Assembly (NCBI GenBank): GCA_004151065.3
Contig: NWUY0300009599.1
Coordinates: forward strand, 101,624-114,952
DNA from: Larix sibirica
Taxonomy: Eukaryota; Streptophyta; Pinopsida; Pinales; Pinaceae
Length of the DNA stretch: 13,329 bases
Reading direction: 5' to 3'
Below are positions 1 through 8,970 of this stretch, in pieces. The position numbers were made by a program, and so were the translations under genes. The stretch's first letter is position 1, and the number at the start of each line of letters is the position of its first letter. The notes below the pieces were generated by a model. That model saw only the letters and a list, made by a program, of their open reading frames with translations, ran no database searches and was not told the DNA's origin.

Positions 1-28
1 TTTTGTACATGACGGTTATTTTATGATG

Positions 29-45
29 ATATATATATATATATA
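29..45. repeat. (AT)n microsatellite
   Basis: Uninterrupted alternating A and T. It lies in the low-complexity flank (1-285), which otherwise shows no gene and only scattered TATG/TGTG-type repeats. Confidence 0.95.
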
Positions 46-251
46 CCAACCATTTTTGTGGCATATGTGACATACTTCCTGTGATTATGATGTGTATATG
101 TATGTTGTTGATTGTGATGTGTGGTTTCATGTTGTCTATATGTTGATGTGAAGCATGTGTAGTAGTAGACACTAACTTCTACGATGCGAATGGCTATCAA
201 CTTATGATGCATGATGATGATATATATGTATGTGTAGAGGTAGGTGTGGAT

Positions 252-268
252 ACACACACACACACACA
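252..268. repeat. (AC)n microsatellite
   Basis: An AC dinucleotide run followed directly by TATAT. It sits just beyond the C-terminal end of the minus-strand RNase H remnant, so it may lie in the 3' untranslated part of that old LINE or in the flanking DNA. Confidence 0.95.
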
Positions 269-285
269 TATATTTTTGGCCCCCA

Positions 286-700
286 TTATTTTTTTAAACC
301 CGCACAAGGCAATTGTGAGGCTTCATTAGTTATTTTTTCTGCAATAACATTATGTTCTCTCCTCACATGATAGAACTGAGCATTCGTAATTTGCCGAGAA
401 GACCAAGAATATGCTTGTGAGGCCTACTAGGTATTTGATCTGAAATATCATGTCGATGTTTAGTTTGGAAAATGATAAGGAGAGAGTCTCCTATCACCAC
501 TAGCTATCTAATTCCTAAATTTATAGTTTCTTTCAATCCTAGATATATAGCATATTGCTCTGCTTGATTATTAGTGCTTCTTCTTATCCCACACATGAAC
601 TTTGAAACAACAGTTCCTCTGGGTTCAAAACTAACACCCCCTCCCCCTCGCGTGCCTACCTCCCCAATATTTGATTTTCCCCCTTACCCATAATCATTGA
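286..700 (-). pseudogene. RNase H domain remnant (RVT_3 type), LINE-derived
   Basis: The minus-strand translation shows the RNase H landmarks in order: a Gly-rich first strand (GGGGVSFEPRG), then STNNQAEQYAIYLGL with the catalytic Glu at 558-560, VIGDSLLI with Asp at 486-488, and FYHVRREHNVIAEKITNEAS near the C-terminus. In plant LINEs this domain removes the RNA strand after reverse transcription. The first catalytic Asp is probably in NDYG near 690, where the match is poor. The usual fourth acidic residue (AD in ADxLA) is Glu here (337-339). The coding is broken by TAG at 504-506 and a frameshift near 388-395, so no protein can be made. The N-terminal part shares its frame with the ORF1 remnant upstream on this strand. 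Confidence 0.85.
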
Positions 701-739
701 TCCCTTATTTTCATTCCTCCCAACCCCCATGTTGTCCCA

Positions 740-2599
740 ACTTTAAAACTAAAATAAACTCCTTTCTAGATCTAAGGTTATACCTATACGAACTCTCCCT
801 TCCCTCAACTAAACCTTGGTCATTCTTTAATTGTGTTGAATTCCCATCATTCATATTTTACTCCACCCTACCTGAATGGATATATACCCCCCTTAAAAGG
901 GATGGTGGATTTCCTTATATACCCGAGAATCCATCAAGAATACCCCTTCCCCTACCCCTATCACAATCATAACCAATATTCACCGAAGACCATGACCCCA
1001 AAACAACTAATCTATTTATAAGGGAATACTTTAAAGGGGCATAAGAATTGATTTCCTTACTAGATTCTAGTAGATGAGAGTTTCATAAGGTTGTCCATTC
1101 CATATCTTTAGTTGTGATCTTTGTATTGAGCTACATGAATGTCGAATCAATGACCACTTAATGCTCAAAATTTTTTGCCTCTTTTAGAGATCCTTTTTCC
1201 TGAGAAAAATATGAGACTCGTGCCTTCTTTGGATGTTTCTTTGGGGATTTCTTACAAACATGTTTGGAAATATTAGGCCCACCATTGTTTGCTCCTCTAG
1301 TCCCATTTTATTGATCTTTTATATGCTTTTCAATCATCCATATTTTATTCTTAAAAGGGACATTACAATCATTAATCAAATGACCATATTTGTGGCATCA
1401 AATGCATTTGAAAGGTAAGCTTGCATAATATAGAGTTTTTTCAATTGTCATTAACCCCTGAAAAAGTGCCACGCAGTCAACTAAACCTTTTGTTAAGTCC
1501 AGACCCATAAGAAATTAGGTGATAGTCGTAATTCCAGTTTCTCAAAAGGAAATATCCACATCATAAAAATTCCTCGAGGAGTTTCCAAGCACCATGGACA
1601 CTTCAAAGGACCAAAAATCATTGGGAAGTCTGGGAAGTTTCACCTATGTTAGAGTAATCTCATTCTTTTCCATCTAAGAATTGAAAAAATGCATCTAGGG
1701 TTGTAAGGACATAACTATTGAGTTTGACCACCAAAAAGTCCACATGATTTTTTCCACATCTTCAACTAAGAGCAAAAGAAACACCATCCATCCTCTGCAA
1801 AGAATATAAAATGTCGAAGAGTAACCAAATTTAGGTTTCCGTTGAACTGTTATCCACTCTTTTAACAATTTATCACCCACCCTATTTCCTTAAAACCATC
1901 CCACAATATCCCCATGAAATCCCCAACCTCATTCATTTTCCCCTCCTTCACCAAGAACTAGGTTCAATGGTCCTATATATTTCTTGATACACTTCTTTCA
2001 TTTTTTGGATGAAACACTAGATCCTTCACCACCATGCGAACCAATATCCTCATGGGAACCAACATTCACCTAATCAAGGTTTTGTGTATTCCCTCTAGCA
2101 ACAATAATGCCACATATCCATGCAAAACTAAGCAATTTCCCAATAAAGCCTATACTAGACTCACCATTACCCCCAAACTCAGAACACTATGAGAATGGAA
2201 TGGAACATGGTTCGAAGGGAAGGGATGTAGTCTCTAATTTTGAGTATTTATCATCATTTTTCTTTGTGACTTGAATATCCACATCCTACAAATTGACAAC
2301 CTAGCCTTCCATAGAACCCAAAAATTCACCAAATTTATTGAACTCAAGTCATTATAAAAATATCTAGCCCATGAAACAGAGTTGTCCTTCCTTCCAAAAA
2401 ATGAAATTAAGAAGATTGTTTGGTTCTGACACCTCACTACCACCCAAATATTTAACCACTTTCACCATGGTTTCTATAGTATCCTCCTCTCTGACCTTGT
2501 GTTCACACTTTGAAACAGACTAGGAAAGGCATTCAAATGAGGATAACCCCAAGTAGAACCTCCCTCATGAGGATCCAAGAGTACTTGTTTAATCTCCAT
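740..2599 (-). pseudogene. LINE ORF1 remnant (DUF4283 and CCHC zinc knuckle)
   Basis: ORF1 of plant LINEs is a gag-like, nucleic-acid-binding protein. A likely start is ATG at 2597-2599 (MEIKQVLLDPHEGGS), followed by one frameshift near 2470. From there the frame runs unbroken by indels down to about 740. The DUF4283-like part begins near 1880 (GDKLLKEWI, then YILCRGWMVFLL, VEDVEKIM, WWSNSIVMSLQP) and continues through VKLPRLPNDFWSFE. DLTKGLVDCVALFQGL precedes LPFKC, and the knuckle is CX2CX4HX4C at 1365-1406 (CHKYGHLINDC), with a TGA at 1398-1400 inside it. The tail holds YRYNLRSRK (762-788), a basic stretch. About 25 in-frame stops mark it as dead. The stretch upstream of the DUF4283 part is long for an ORF1, and I do not recognise it. 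Confidence 0.85.
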
Positions 2600-2719
2600 T
2601 GACAAAATCTACAATAAACCAATGAGATGAATACAAACCCTAACCTTTGTTTCATCATCTCCTCCATGCTTTAATTCCCCATTTCATAGTACATCAAACT
2701 TTCCATAATACTTATGAAG

Positions 2720-3451
2720 GCTTGTGGAGGTAATTTATTAAAGTAAATATATGGTAGAAGGTAGTATTGAGGATTGGATAAGGCATGAAAATAAATCCTT
2801 AAAACTAGGAGAATCTATAATACATAAAGCTTTGGTTAAATATTTTCCTGTAATTAGAAAATGCTTAATATGGAAAGTAGTAAGCAATAACGAGGTTGGA
2901 ATTGGAGAATATCCCTCGATAAGATACTTGGGTAATTACATTATTTTTTGCCCTCTTTTGGAATTTCTACATGAATAAGGCACTTCAAGCTTCAAGGATG
3001 TTTTCTCTCATATCGAGACAAAGGACTGGACATAAGGATGGAAATCCACAAGGAATTTAAACTTGCATAATTAACTAGATGTTATATGGTCACAATTTAT
3101 GGCATAGTTAAATGGTAGTGCATTAAAGCTTAATGAGTGAGAAAACGAGATTAAATGGTCAGAAAATAAAGGCTTAGGTGTATATATACTAAATTAAGTC
3201 GTGATTAGGAAATATGGAAGAAGTAGAGGTGGGGAACTTAAATGGTGATGGAAGATGTTTTGGAAACTTAATAGCCCCTTGAAGACAATAATATTTATGT
3301 GGATAGCATTGTCAAATAAAATATTAGCAACCAAATAAAATATTTATGTGGAAACCAAAAATAAATTTGCAAGGGCTTGGAAATGTGTAAAGCTAGCGAA
3401 TAAAATGTTGACCATCTCTTTGTCAAATGTCCATACTCTAGAGAGGTTTAA
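2720..3451 (+). pseudogene. LINE ORF2 C-terminal region with zf-RVT zinc domain, broken
   Basis: The reading frame from 2751 to about 3345 has stops but no indels. It shows WIRHENKS, then SIIHKALVKYFPVIRKCL followed by IWKVVSNNEVGIGEYPS. This is the linker of plant LINE ORF2s that usually reads IWK, WKIGNG and IGxDPW. Further on come KWxWKMFWKLNSPLKTIIFM and WIALSNKIL, the conserved entry to the zf-RVT (PF13966) domain. After a frameshift around 3345-3374, the zinc-binding part is clear: MCKASE, a TAA at 3401-3403, then NVDHLFVKCPYSREV. The Cys codons are 3386-3388 and 3428-3430 and the His codon is 3413-3415. The direct repeat CAAATAAAATATT near 3315-3345 may have arisen with the frameshift. 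There are at least eight in-frame stops. Confidence 0.85.
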
Positions 3452-3841
3452 ACTTAATCTATCTAGTTTGCAAGTGACAAAAAAAGGCGGGATAAAGACT
3501 CTTTGATAGAGTGTTTTAAAATCTATTTTTTAGAAATTTGTAAAAACACACAAAGCATTTCCTTGCTTTGTTATTTGGGGTATGTAGAAATCAAGAAATA
3601 ATATGATATTCAAGGAAAAGAAATCAATCATATGTAAGTTTCTCATCGAATTGGTTTTTCCTACGCTTCTCTGTGGATGCTTAAAAATATTAAACCTCGA
3701 AGGATTGAAATAAAATTTTCAAAACCAAGCAGTTTCATTGATGAGACTTGTCAAGGAACCTTAGGTACATGTGGTAGGGGGGGCATTTTATTTCTAGTAG
3801 AAAATAATTATATACTTTCTGTATGTGCCACTTATTCATGG
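3452..3841 (+). pseudogene. Start of a LINE RNase H domain, truncated
   Basis: The linker between zf-RVT and RNase H is recognisable in pieces: FVIWGM, a TAG, then KSRNNMIFKEKKSI near 3565-3635, in shifting frames. The RNase H start follows in one frame from about 3690: KPSSFIDETCQG, then GTCGRGGILFLVENNY. It matches the first beta-hairpin of the plant LINE RNase H, and the Asp codon at 3740-3742 is at the position of the first catalytic Asp. The domain stops there: no TNNxAE or GDS motif follows, and the frame ends at a TGA (3854-3856). Confidence 0.75.
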
Positions 3842-4640
3842 TTATCACTTACATGAATGTATAGTTATCACTTATGATCTCACCCTTTAACAACCTAGGA
3901 AAGCAAAACTCTTCATGAGGAGGACATTTCTTCTTCTTTCCAAACACTAATGGTTGCACAAATACATATTTCAAAAAACACTAGTACAAAATGACAAATT
4001 TGCAACTTAAAAAACAACTGAAACATGTATATAAATGATTAATTTGGGGAGGCTACTACAAGTGTCATATTTGTAGTCCTTTGCAATACTAAAATGTAGT
4101 TGTATTTAGCTTAGTCACTTATTGGTTGACATGATTTGCTAACTTGTAGTATATTTGGTCTTCTAATCTGTCATTAATTGATGTCAATTGGTAGTATATC
4201 AAGTCATTAATTGATATCAATTTTTAGCATATTTAGATGATAATTACCGTCAATTGGTAGTATATTTGCTCATTTAATGAATTATTAACTTCATGTGTCA
4301 TGTTTGCATCCATTTTGTGCTCTCTTTATGTCATAATTCTTTGTTATTTTTGGGCGTTTAAGAAGGCTATAGCTTTACTCTTGAAATTGAGTGATATGGC
4401 TATGGATTTTACTCCATTAAACTATGAAAACATGTTTATATTCATAAGAATTATCACTATGGTATTTATTCAAAGTACATAAAATAGAATTGCCCCATAA
4501 CACATGTAGATTGACGGGTAGTGCCTAGATCGACCTAACCTCTTCAACCATACAACTTGCAAGTATAATTTTTTCACATATTATTTGAAAAAACAAAAAA
4601 TATATAACAAATTATATTTTAATTTTTTATTAACGTACTA
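3842..4640. other. AT-rich intergenic stretch, no gene seen
   Basis: No open frame here resembles a protein. A 60-codon open stretch at 4300-4482 is hydrophobic and without motifs, consistent with chance. A duplicated GTTATCACTTA lies at 3841-3874, just past the end of the LINE fragment. The only clear structure is the 33-bp repeat array, listed separately. Confidence 0.6.
4144..4286. repeat. Degenerate 33-bp tandem repeats, about four units
   Basis: Units begin TTG(G)TAGTATAT and end in GTCAA or ATCAA. Three units are exactly 33 bp (4188-4220, 4221-4253, 4254-4286). A first, longer copy of 44 bp lies at 4144-4187. The third and fourth copies have diverged noticeably. A possible minisatellite with no known role. 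Confidence 0.75.
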
Positions 4641-4676
4641 AAAAAATCTAATAAAAAAGTTCAAAACAAAATATTC

Positions 4677-4719
4677 CTTAAATAAATAAATAAAATAAAA
4701 TAAAATAAATAAATAAAAT
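4677..4719. repeat. (TAAA)n / (TAAAA)n microsatellite
   Basis: TAAA and TAAAA units run directly upstream of the large LINE. It could be an insertion-site feature, since LINE endonucleases prefer TTTT/AA-like targets, or the A-rich tail of an older element. The sequence does not decide. Confidence 0.9.
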
Positions 4720-4790
4720 CTATTTAATAATAAAAAAAAGGTTGTTGGCTTGGGAACCATGGTCGTGTAGGCTTGTTGACCACGTCCATG

Positions 4791-4877
4791 GCTTGGAGGG
4801 CTTGGTCGTTGTTGCCATGGCTTGGGGGGCTTGACCACTATTGCCATAGCTTGGAGGGCTTGGTCGTTGCTGCCATG
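4791..4877 (+). repeat. Three 29-bp tandem repeats in the LINE 5' region
   Basis: Exact 29-bp spacing at 4791-4819, 4820-4848 and 4849-4877. Each unit starts GCTTGGAGGGCTTG or a close variant and ends TTGCCATG, TTGCCATA or CTGCCATG. A shortened relative lies at 4771-4790. The unit length is not a multiple of three, so the array is unlikely to be translated. Tandem units 5' of a LINE ORF1 can be promoter monomers; that role is inferred here, not shown. Confidence 0.93.
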
Positions 4878-4882
4878 GCCAT

Positions 4883-4990
4883 GGCCTAGGTGGTTGTGGT
4901 AGTTGTGGCCATGGTCATGGCCTGGATGGTTGTCGTAGTCGTAGCCATGGCCATGGCCTGAGTGGCTATGGGAGTTGCAACCATGTCCAT
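4883..4990 (+). repeat. Three 36-bp tandem repeats in the LINE 5' region
   Basis: Exact 36-bp spacing at 4883-4918, 4919-4954 and 4955-4990. Each unit begins GGCCT and ends CAT. The first two differ at about 6 positions; the third is more diverged. The period keeps reading frame, so the reverse strand appears as a His/Gly-rich open frame, which I take as a by-product. CCATGG palindromes are shared with the 29-bp array next to it. Confidence 0.92.
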
Positions 4991-5033
4991 GAAAACCCAT
5001 GACCAACCATGGCCAGGCTCCTCACCACTAGCC

Positions 5034-6557
5034 ATGACAAAAAAATTCTTAAAAAAACCAACGCCTGTGGTTTTTATGCCTCCTTCTTCACAACCTGCAG
5101 GGAAGTCTAAGGTACCAGCGGGCTCTTCTATTCTCAGGCAATTTTCTAGCAGTTCGGATGGGACATCTTTTGACCGACACTTGCCCACGGCTCCACAAAA
5201 GGTGGTGGACTCTGCCTCTGGGGCCAGACGATGTCCTCGCAAAATTCGAAAAGGGGGTTTCACTGTCGAACCGGATTCGAAGAAGCATTTTCATTGCACC
5301 TTTGGATGTGATATAACCATGGATATGGTTTCAAACCTGGCCTCTCGGGCCCTGGTCGGTCAGATGGAGCATACGCGTTTAAGCCGAGGGGAGGTAGTGG
5401 AGTGGATCACGAAGGCTTGGAAGCCACTTATCCGTTACGTTCCTCGAGTTATCATGCTCGAGAACGGATGGATCTATTTCCACTTCCTCTCGGAGGAATC
5501 CCTGCAACATATTATTGAGAAGTTTTGGGTCTTGTGGTTGGGTTCGTTGGTGCTGATAAGATGGCACCCGGCTTTTGACCCCAGAAAGGAAAAGTTACTG
5601 AAACAACATCTATGGGTGTTATTTTCCCCGACTTCCCTCTAGTCTGCTGGAGTTTCCAGGAATTCCTTGCAGTTGCTAACGTCGTTGGGCGCTTCATTCT
5701 CATCGAGGAAAGCACTCTATTGGCTTCGGAACGGGTTTGTCCCAGGTTCCTCATTGAGGTGGATGTTTCTTACAGTTTTTCGGTCGAGGTCGATGTTGAA
5801 TGGGAGCACAACACCTTCATCCAATAGTTGGACTGTTGGCGCATACCCTTTCAGTGTTTCACGTGTCGGAAGCCTAGACATTTGAGCTGTGACTGCAAGG
5901 GGCACCTGGGCGGAGGGCACGAGGCGCCTGCTACAAAGGAGGATTTTGAGGATCCAGCTCAGTCTTTCACCCTTCCCATTCCTTTCGACGAAGGTGCAGC
6001 TCTAGACTGTCTGGGTAAGTTTAAACTTTTCCTACCTTTATTGTTAGAATCTTTGTCTTTGGATGATATAACTTCGACCCTTTCCCAAGCCGACTAAGGA
6101 ACACCTCTGTGCCATGAAACCTCGTGCACTATTCACGACCCGGGTGGGTGATTCTTTGGCTTTGGGGACGGGATATGTGGGGACCTCCGCTCTGCATGGT
6201 GGCTCTATGGGTAGAGGGGGATTGGACATCTGCTTATCCCACAATTCCATTTCTGATACAGAGGACAATGCTTGCGGTGTTGGTGGGAGGCTTTCAGGTT
6301 CGTCTCTAGTTGTAGAGGGGGGTCTGTCAACTTCCTCGCCGCTTAGATTCGGCACTATGGACTCTGAGTTTCAGCTCACTCCTGATCTTGACATGGTACC
6401 ACTGCTCGTTTTTGGGGGTCAGAGCCCTGTGGTGGTTCCTGGACCGGGAGCTGATATGGGGTCTATACTCTGTTCAAATGTCACCATCTGTAGAAAGAAA
6501 TCGAGAAAAAAATTAAAGAAGCCTGTCAGGATGGGGGGTCGAATTCAAAGTGGATAA
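5034..6557 (+). pseudogene. LINE ORF1 (gag-like nucleic-acid-binding protein), frameshifted
   Basis: Would bind element RNA in the retrotransposition particle. The ATG at 5034-5036 (MTKKFLKKP) is preferred because it starts a basic N-terminus and lies just past the tandem repeats. Earlier in-frame ATGs exist at 4968 and 4983. The DUF4283-like domain runs from about 5375 (LSRGEVVEWI, ENGWIYFHFLSEESLQHII, then LIRWHPAFDPRKE). A frameshift near 5615 moves it to another frame, which continues IFPDFPLVCWSFQEF, VGRFILIEES and FLIEVDVS. After a TAG at 5825-5827, normally a Gln, comes the knuckle CFTCRKPRHLSCDC, a full CX2CX4HX4C but with Arg where Gly usually precedes His. A second frameshift near 6070 leads into a Gly/Ser-rich C-terminal part ending in a basic run, KKSRKKLKKPVR. 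The gap to ORF2 is 100 bp. Confidence 0.88.
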
Positions 6558-6657
6558 ACCCTTAAATCTAACCGGTCTCGGGGCTTTCTAGGGCCTTTAT
6601 TCCTAGCACCTCTTCTGGGTCTCTTAGAGCAGGAAACGACCCTTCATCGATTCCTCG

Positions 6658-7340
6658 ATGATCCTATCCACCTTCAACGCTCGAGGGTTGGGAAGACAGC
6701 CTAAAAAGGCTGCTATTCGACATTTTTTGGACTCTGTAAAACCCTCGATTTTCTTCCTACAAGAGACCATGCACTCAGGGGAGGAAGCTATTTCTATTTT
6801 TCTGGGAATTCGCCCTAGTTGAAAATGTTGTGCTATTGATGCATGCGGCTTATCTAGGGAGATCCTTGCGGCATGGGATCCCTTATCGACTGACATGGTC
6901 CCTTTCAATGTTTGTGCAGGAATCACATTAATTGGAAAGCTAAAAGGATCTTGCCAGGAGCTGTGCGTCCTTAATCTTTATGGCCCTTGCCTTGACCGAC
7001 AGCCTTTTTGGGAAAGGGTGTTTGCTAATTGGCTCATGGAAAAATGTAATCTGATCATTTGCGGGGACTTGAACTTCACCTTGTCATCCTGCGATGTCTG
7101 GGGGTCAGGTTGAAGGGATGATCCCTTGGCTGGTTTTCTCAAGGATCATTTCAAATCAGCAGGGATGATGGATGTCATGCCGGCCCATTTGGTTCCAACC
7201 TCGAACAATGGGCACTCTGGAATCACAGGTTAGCGAAGAGATTGTATCATTTTCTCATAAAAAATTACATGCTCCTTGGCTTTGAAAATTTTTGGTCATG
7301 GGGTGTGGCTACCAGCGTCTCCGACCACAAAGCTATCTGT
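6658..7340 (+). other. ORF2 domain: APE-like endonuclease
   Basis: This domain (exonuclease-endonuclease-phosphatase fold) nicks target DNA to prime reverse transcription. Readable motifs in order: NARGLG (metal-binding Asn), FLQET with Glu at 6763-6765, NLYGP at 6973-6987, GDLN at 7063-7074 and the terminal SDH at 7320-7328, which holds the catalytic His. Trp is replaced by Phe in the usual WNxRGLG. TGA codons at 6820-6822 (probably Trp) and 7111-7113 (probably Arg), and a one-base loss near 7220, interrupt it. Confidence 0.93.
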
Positions 7341-7629
7341 CTTGAGGTGGAGTTACAGGTTAAGAGGTCATCCTATCCATTCAAGTTCAATAACACTTGG
7401 TTGGAGGATAAGGGCTTCTGCAATCTAGTTATTCATAAATGGTAGTCTATCATGATGGATGATGAGAACCTCTCACATTTGTCAAATCTCAATAACAAAT
7501 TGGATGCCTTAAGACATGTGATAAAACGGCGGGAACGACATAAGAAGACGGAGGATGTTAAGGAACTTATTGAAATTCAAGAGTTGATCTCAAATTGGGA
7601 GTCTGATGGGGTTTTCTTCGACAAAGGAA

Positions 7630-8970
7630 CCATCGTGATCTTCGGGACCTTTTCAATAGAAAGGAGGTTTTATTGGTGCAAAAGGAGAGCACCTGGCATC
7701 TGAAGAGTCGGGCGCTATGGTTAGCTAAGGGGTATTGCAACATGAGGTTTTTCCTGAATTACGCTAACATGCGTTGTAACAAGAACTCTATATGGGAAGT
7801 AAAAGGGGAGGATGGCATCTTTAGATCGGACCAGGCTTTCATCATGGAGAATGTTGCTAATCATTTTCAGGAAGCTTACAAACAACCGCAGGTGAGCAAT
7901 CTTGTTGACCAGTTAAATTTCATAAATATTTTTCCATGCTTTCTTAGTGCAGAGGATGCAATGGGGATTGAGGCGGCTATATCTAAGGAAGAACTAAGGT
8001 CTGGGTTAGGTTCGTTAGTTAAAGAAAAAAGTCTAGGCCCCGATAGCTGGACGGTGGAGTTTTTCATGTATTTCTTTGACCACATGGGCGATGACATTTT
8101 CAGGGCGGTGGAAGAATCTCGTCACAAAGCCACAGTACCTAAAAGACTCAACACAACTTATATAGCTTTGATCCTGAAGTCGGATAGACCGGAAGAGTTC
8201 TCGGACTATTGACTGATATCTTTGTGTAACACTTTGAATAAGTTGGTGTCTAAAGTCATTGGAAATCGCATTAAACCTTTTCTGGCCAAATTCATAACGC
8301 TTGAACAATTTGGCTTTCTTTTCAATCGTCAGATTCTCAACGCCGTGGGAACAACTCAAGAATGCCTACACTCTATAAAGCTCAAGAATCTCAGTGCCTT
8401 TATCCTCAAACTGGATTTGGTGAAAGCCTATGATAGATTGGACTGGTCCTATATTCGTCTTATTCTTTTACAGATTGGTATTCCTCTCAATATGGTTCAG
8501 TGGATTATGACCTGCATCACTACTACCACTTATGGGGTTCTTGTCAATGGTGAGCCTTACAGACATGTTCTCATGCAGCAGAGGAATACGTTAGGGTTTC
8601 CCGCTATCTCCTCTACTCTTCATCTTGGCTATCGACAGGTTAAGCAAAATGATTCAAGAGGCTAAGGACAGTTGTAGCATCAAAGGGGTAAGAGTTTCAC
8701 ATGCTTTGTGTATTACGCACCTGCTTTTCGTTGATGATATTATGATCTTCGGTACTGTCTACTGAAGAATGGAGAACATACAAGGACATTTTTGAAATCT
8801 TCTGCTCGGATTCAGGGATGGCCATTAGCTTGGGAAAATCTTCTTTCATGTTTAATAAGGTTGAGGAGCATGTCATTGATGAAATGAAGGAATTATTTCC
8901 CTATGATTTTTCTCACATTGACTCTGGAATCAAATACTTGGGATTCCTTCTAAAACATAACTGCTACGGA
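7630..8970 (+). other. ORF2 domain: reverse transcriptase (RVT_1)
   Basis: Copies element RNA into DNA at the nick. The lead-in KSRALWLAKGYCNMRFF comes before the RT proper, which shows LGPDSWTVEFF, ALILKSDRPEEFSDY, a TGA at 8210-8212, then ISLCNTLNKLVSKVIGNRIK. Further on are EQFGFLFNRQI and motif A, LKLDLVKAYDRLDW, with catalytic Asp at 8414-8416. After the frameshift near 8555 come SRGIR, a TAG at 8592-8594 (Gln in RQG) and GFPLSPLLFILAIDRL. The catalytic pair is in LLFVDDIMIFG (Asp codons 8733-8738); plant LINEs usually have FADD. LGKSSFMFNK and IKYLGFLL mark the end of the domain. All three catalytic Asp codons remain. Confidence 0.94.

Larger units (their letters stand above)
286..2599 (-). 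mobile_element. Decayed LINE-like unit: ORF1 plus RNase H, no endonuclease or RT
   Basis: Read on the minus strand, this stretch runs in order through an ORF1-like N-terminal region, a DUF4283-like domain, a CCHC zinc knuckle, a basic tail and then an RNase H domain that ends at a TAA (286-288). In plant L1-type LINEs, about 3 kb of endonuclease and RT separates ORF1 from RNase H. Here the two are adjacent, and both are read in one frame from about 2470 to 395. The simplest explanation is an internally deleted copy. Two unrelated fragments side by side, or a non-autonomous family with this architecture, are also possible. The outer ends are not defined: I saw no target-site duplication or poly(A) on this strand. 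Confidence 0.75.
2720..3841 (+). mobile_element. LINE fragment, 3' part of ORF2, truncated at both ends
   Basis: The plus-strand translation lines up with the C-terminal third of plant LINE ORF2, and with the same part of the large LINE downstream in this window. It starts abruptly near 2720, about 120 bp from the start of the oppositely oriented ORF1 remnant. It ends near 3841 inside the RNase H domain, where coding similarity stops. No 3' untranslated region or poly(A) tail was recognised at its end, so the 3' end was lost or replaced. Confidence 0.82.

Noticed and set aside
21-269. Minus-strand Tyr/His-rich open frame of 82 codons
   Set aside because: It is made of the AT and AC microsatellites and TATG-type repeats.
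697-972. Plus-strand open frame of 91 codons
   Set aside because: It lies antisense to the C-terminal part of the minus-strand ORF1 remnant, which has recognisable motifs; this frame has none.
286-3841. Twin-primed (5'-inverted) insertion of one LINE
   Set aside because: Both halves contain the start of an RNase H domain, with different sequence, so they cannot be the two parts of a single copied element.
4791-4990. CRISPR-like regularly spaced repeats
   Set aside because: The 29-bp and 36-bp units are directly abutting with no spacers, and the setting is plant LINE DNA.
4638-5006. Minus-strand open frame encoding a His/Gly-rich protein
   Set aside because: It is the reverse reading of the 36-bp repeats, whose length is a multiple of three, and it runs into the A/T-rich microsatellite. 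No independent coding evidence.
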